A DNA stretch of 64,000 nt from Stereocaulon alpinum (Eukaryota; Ascomycota; Lecanoromycetes; Lecanorales; Stereocaulaceae): contig JAEUBA010000100.1 in assembly GCA_018257865.1 (NCBI GenBank), positions 1 through 64,000 of the forward strand, read 5' to 3'. Positions within the stretch are counted from its first letter, which is position 1. Every line of letters starts with the position of its first letter. Under the pieces are notes generated by a model, which was not told the origin of the DNA, did not search any database, and was given only the letters and a program-made list of their open reading frames with translations. A program made the position numbers and the translations under genes. Shown here piece by piece: positions 59,656-64,000 of the stretch.

Positions 59656-61419
59656 TTAAGTCGAATGCCCCAGATCATCCGCCGTTTCCCTCGCTTCCCT
59701 GTCCCGATCACCTTGCCGGAATTCCTTGACCTTATCGAATGGTTCCTCTATCTTCCCCACTATCTTCTCCTTCGTGCCCTGCTTCTCTCGGCCCTCCGCC
59801 TCCCTCTGCTGGTCGTCTAGATCGTCCACATCACTGCTACTAATGCTACCGCCATCACCTTGCACAGCAACCACACCCGTCCCCTCTACCTTCTTGCGCT
59901 CTCGTTGCTCAGTTTTCCATTTGTTCATCTTGTCTTTATCGCTGTTGCAGTCGAGCGTTATTATGTTAAGACCGGGAAGATTCTTCTGCATAAACTCCTT
60001 CAAATCAGGAAGTACTTTGGCGTTGGGCCGGTATGTGCCGCTGTCGTTGTCGATTACGAGGGTATAGTACGCAGGATCTTTGGGCGGATCGTCGTTCGGT
60101 GGGCCGCCCTCTATCTCGGCAGGCGGATGCGTTTCCTCAAGGGCCGAGGCGGACCCTTCATTGTGCGGTCTCTTTGAACGACGGATGAAAAACTCGCCGC
60201 TAAAAGCGATGTATATATTCACATCACTATGCATGGTATGTTTGCTTAACAAATCAATTCCAAATTCCTTACCAGTCTCTGTGAAGCGCCACAGCCCATC
60301 CAACGTCAGCACGTACGTGAAGATCCTACCACCTTTGTCATAGTGCACGAGATCGAGGAACTGCAACGTCATGTCCCGCGAGGGAGAGGGGAAAGAGCCG
60401 TAGACGGTGTCGCGGTCGTAGTTGTAGATGCGGCTGTGTTGGTGGTGAAGGGCGTGGTGGAGGATGCGACCGCGAAAGGAGGTCGCTGTGAACATGCCCT
60501 TGACGAAGGGTTTGAATTCTACGTAGCGGTGGTAGAGTGAGGTGGGGACAGGGCCGGCCAATTGCATCTGGTTGGCTTGGAAGCTGAAGAGCTATTAGTC
60601 CGAGTCTGCGTGTAGGAACACTTTGAGGGTTGTATACGAGTATTTCTCTGTTTTACCGTCCTTGCCAACATCCTTCGTGCCAGCCAAACGGCCTACCATG
60701 GGACTGAGATGCTTGCTCCAATTGCAAGGTCCAAGTGTCCACATGTGACCACCATTATCCGTGTCTGTTTTCCCAAGCACTTCGACGCTGACCACCAGTT
60801 CGCCGGACATGTGAACTCCTCGTGAGAACATTGCGGCGCATCCTCGGATCAGATAGGCGCGTTTACTACCCATCCGTTTCTTCAACTTGTATGACTGTTC
60901 TCTGATACCTTTGAAATTCTGGCCGAGGCTGTCGACCTTGACATGGACGTTCCCCAAGCGATCATCATGGTCTGCAGGGTCTTCGTCGTAGACGCGCGCC
61001 TTGAGTTCGAAGCCAGTAGCGGGGACGTTGGCAACGATCCATTCAGCGTTCCATTCCGGGTTGCAGCTTTTCCTGATCGTAGGTGTCCGAAATCGTATAG
61101 CGGGGTCCTGTTTATGCCTTGTTGGTAAATCGGTGTACAATGTAGCGAGAATGTAGGGATCCGAGGACAGGGAGTTGATGTCTGCCATTGGGAGTTGCGA
61201 TGCACGGTGGAAAGTAAACTTGACGGTGTAGCCTGGAGGCATTGAAGGCACGGACGTGTCATCATAGCCTCCAGCAGGTTGGCTATCATCCTTTTCTTTC
61301 TTGCCTTTGCCGTGCTGATCTTTCTTGGCCTTCAAGTCCTCGGCCTTCTGGTCAAATTTCGTAGCGTAGCCGACGCTGCGATGCCCATTGGGTTGGGCAG
61401 CGACCTTTTCGTTGTCCAT
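59656..61419 (-). CDS. C2-domain protein
   Basis: Exons 60638-61419 and 59656-60583 give 569 residues. The intron (donor GTATAC, branch GACTAAT, acceptor CTTCAG) joins K-Y-S to F-Q-A-N-Q-M-Q-L, removing the stop in the first open stretch. After a Lys-rich N-terminus, residues about 60-195 form a C2-like domain (Y-T-V-K-F-T-F-H-R-A, S-S-D-P-Y-I-L-A-T-L-Y, N-P-E-W-N, V-Y-D-E-D-P-A-D-H-D-D-R-L-G). It retains several Asp that could bind calcium. A conserved-looking middle part (S-L-Y-H-R-Y-V-E-F-K-P-F) and a charged C-terminal tail follow. It probably acts at membranes; the specific role is unknown. A C11 tract on the gene strand lies 17 bp upstream of the chosen ATG, and a longer 5' open frame runs through it without an ATG. 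Confidence 0.8.
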
Positions 61420-62585
61420 GATTGCTCGCGTTGATGGGGGGGGGGGATTGCTGGGCAAATGTCATGGAGGACGTGGGGTAAGCTGGTAAGAAAGTCTTGG
61501 AAGGGTTCTGTCAGATCTCTTGTCAATGCCAAGGTAGCCGAGGTAGCCACGAGTACGGTGATTATCGTACCAAGCTTTTTGATACGGTAACTTTAGTTCT
61601 AGCCGCTCAAGCAGGATTGCGTGCAGGGACGATCACGGCCTGAGTCCGAATTTGGCTACCGTACCTACTCAACTTTAATCCTCTTACAGGAACTCGAGGG
61701 AGTCTGACACTACTCTTCGTCATAACGTGAATGAAGTGGAACAATTCATTTCAATTGACAGCTAAGTATACGCAGCCAAATTGCTGATCGAAAGTGTCCA
61801 GCCATCATGATAGAGTGCTAATAACTAATATACATCACGGGTTATCATGCGGAAGGTCTATACCACATTAAGCTCTTACACAGCCACAAACCACGTCCCC
61901 CGTTAACCGATCTTCTCTGCCTTGGTAATAGCTTCCAATCCAGGCTCGAAGAATCAGACTGTTGGCTTCAATCTAGGTCTGTGTCACGCCGCTGCTGGGA
62001 CTGGTGAGTGGAACACCTTCCACTAGGCCGAATCGATGAGCTCAGAATGGCAACTTTCAAACCGCCACGAACATGCAACAGATTTGGGGCACTGTCACGA
62101 AGACTTCCCCAAATCAGCTCACCTCTACTATGCCAATTTCAGATGAAGCAAAGCTCTTGTGGGTCTCTTAGGTCGGGTCATCGTGGTCTTTGCAGGTTGA
62201 AGGCGTCAGAGAGTATAACGAAAGCTTACTATACTTTAGGCAAGTAGTTTTTGCTAGGCATATGTGGCCTCTCATCCGAAAATGATGAATGGTGGGTACC
62301 GTTCTGTGCTTGCGCGTCTGCTCTATACGAAACTTGCAGGTCACTCTGTCCTCTTGTTGCCAGTCTAATATTCCATATCTTATGAAACGTGTATCCTTGG
62401 TCTTTTTGCTTGCGCTCGCTTCTGAAATCAATGCGAAGACAAGGTGACGAGCAGGTCTGAACGTCATAAAACACTTCCCACAACATCGGCAATCCGAACA
62501 TCGCTGTTGCTTAGGATCTACTACTCCCTTATGCTACTGCGCTTTCACGCCTTGAAATATCGGCTGTGTCTCAAGCCACTCTGTC
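61420..62585. other. Gene-free interval upstream of the C2 gene
   Basis: 1.2 kb. It holds the G11 run at 61436-61446 and GGTA/TACC motifs near 61540-61670 (GCTACCGTACCTACTC). No coding signal is seen. Confidence 0.5.
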
Positions 62586-62936
62586 TCAAGCAGACTCCTT
62601 CATCCGTCTTTCAAGACCTACGTACGTTGCTTCGACGCCGGCACCCAGCTTGCCAGGCGTTGCTCCCAAAGAGGAGGGTTCGGTGCCATTGGAGCACCGG
62701 CAAATCACACGTGTAAGCTTTTGATTGTTCGAAATTGTGTTCAGCTGGACCCCCATGAGGTGTCGTTCGGTCCATGGGATGATCCCGGAGAGCCTCCCCC
62801 ATATTGGATTATCTGTCACAACCTCGATGCCAGGGCATTTGAGAAGACCTGCGCCGCCGACTCCGCACAGTCCGAGGGTTTTTGACGCTTGGAATGTACC
62901 AGCGGCGAGTATGACTTCTCTTGGAGCTTTGGCCAT
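62586..62936 (-). pseudogene. GMC-oxidoreductase fragment, frameshifted
   Basis: The minus strand reads P-R-E-V-I-L-A-A-G-T-F-Q-A-S-K-T-L, G-L-C-G-V-G-G-A-G-L-L and G-I-E-V-V-T-D-N-P, which matches the second GMC signature region (flavin-dependent alcohol/glucose oxidase family). The continuation G-E-A-L-R-D-H-P-M-D is present but in another frame from 62802 onward, so at least one frameshift separates them. No N-terminal FAD-binding GxGxxG or C-terminal half is visible nearby. It is a relic of a once larger gene. Confidence 0.6.
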
Positions 62937-64000
62937 ACGGATGGAGCCTTGCCACGGTGACTTTGACAGCTATTGCACTAAGTCCCAGTATCTTTCTGTT
63001 GGACGATCCTCGGTAGCAATCAACTAAAATGTTGATCCGTGTCCGCTAAGTGATCATTGCCACTCCTAGGAGTAGAGCACGTTTATATATGGTCTTTGCG
63101 GGACGGCACGCAACAACCAGACCTGTATCACCACCGCTGATCTTGAAGCAGCTAGACACAGTCGGTTGCAAAGTCTCAAATGTTCATAGATCTATGGTCA
63201 TTTTGGCATGAACAATGCTTTGGTGGCGATTTCTGAACCGAAGACTAGCTTTCGACCACGGGCAGGTGTGGAAGATCATTTGCTATTTTAGTAACTTTCG
63301 AATCACAAGTTTCACGACTTCACTGACCAAGAAATAGCAGCAGAGACTAATTTGGTACAATAAGCTTGGGCTATGGACCGTTTACTAGACCATGTGTACA
63401 GCCAGCTCACTGCTATCCTAGACACAGTCAGCAATATGGCACATCTCACGATTTTGAAATTTTGGCACATTGTGCCACACGAATGAAGGAAGCGGCAGAA
63501 TACCGTAGCTTTTGTTCAGCCAAATTTCGAGGCGAGTAGAGTTCAAGTTCCCATGGCTCCTTCGTCCTTGCGCTCGGCTGCATGTATCACTCATCTCTTC
63601 CCTGTACGTCTGCGGCATAGTTGAAGCTTGCCAACGAAGATGTATGAAGTCTGATTCAAAGAAAGGCCAAGTTGGCTAGTGATTCGAGTCTTTGGGCACA
63701 CCAGCCTTCTTACCTGGTGTGGGGGACTTATGAAAAGAGCTACTCTTTCGGCTGATAATGATTCCGTAACAGAATTTCCATATATCCCAATGAGAAAGGT
63801 AGGTTGGTGTTGAAGTCAACACAATGCATTTACTTGCAGCACTTCGCGTATGGTGACCACCCATGCCAGAACTCTGCGCGACGTGTCGTCCCAAGACTGC
63901 GCACCAGTCTACTAGAGTTCTCTATTGCTATGGCATTGCAAGAGCCCAATCACCAAGCATACTCTTCAGCTTTCATATCCGTTTGTCAGATTCCCTTAGC
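62937..64000. other. Right-edge interval without a supported gene
   Basis: About 1.06 kb. Short minus-strand frames at 63418-63618 and 63676-63894 show no domain and are not called. Confidence 0.45.

Overview
This window looks like a nuclear chromosome segment of a filamentous ascomycete (Pezizomycotina; I cannot name the genus). The evidence is compact genes with 45-80 bp introns using GTAAGT/GTACGT donors and CTAAC/CTGAC-like branch sites, fungal-type orthologues throughout, and a 21 kb block of retrotransposons mutated in the way repeat-induced point mutation (RIP) does it. Splice sites, frames and exon joins were worked out by eye; no database search was possible.

Region 1 (1-21.1 kb) is a nest of three Ty3/gypsy LTR retrotransposons. 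CpA and TpG are almost absent on both strands, so ATG is essentially absent and no open frame of 60 codons survives. An outer plus-strand element (gag, protease, RT, RNase H, then integrase) is split by two complete minus-strand chromodomain elements. One lies at 4263-11228 (249 bp LTRs, target duplication TAAGG), the other at 13397-19857 (273 bp LTRs, target duplication CTAGT). Removing each insert plus one target copy rejoins the outer frame exactly. After its pol the outer element carries an extra relict ORF of about 526 codons with a five-copy hexapeptide repeat. The first inner element carries a possible antisense coiled-coil ORF.

Region 2 (21.3-25.5 kb) is a transition zone with three BTB/POZ-type genes: one apparently intact, one with a single-base frameshift and one only a fragment. 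A 57 bp tandem duplication here also shows RIP-like transitions.

Region 3 (25.5-61.4 kb) is dense housekeeping euchromatin. It holds SPP2 (spliceosome), an unrecognised multi-pass membrane protein, UTP13 and RRP9 (U3 snoRNP/SSU processome), SAD1 (tri-snRNP), PRE1 and RPT4 (proteasome), a RING protein, a 2-oxoglutarate dioxygenase-like protein, NAA25/MDM20 (NatB), ILM1, CDC43 (geranylgeranyltransferase I beta), an ER class I alpha-mannosidase, MRI1 (methionine salvage) and a C2-domain protein. Several genes form divergent pairs: PRE1/RRP9, ILM1/CDC43 and RPT4/MRI1. Local gene-structure oddities include a PRE1 start codon split by an intron, a GC-AG intron in the mannosidase, a 28-nt exon in UTP13 and C-homopolymers just upstream of start codons.

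Region 4 (61.4-64 kb), like 43.4-46.5 kb, has almost no recognisable coding content. It contains a frameshifted remnant of a GMC oxidoreductase. I found no CRISPR array, operon or bacterial-type element.
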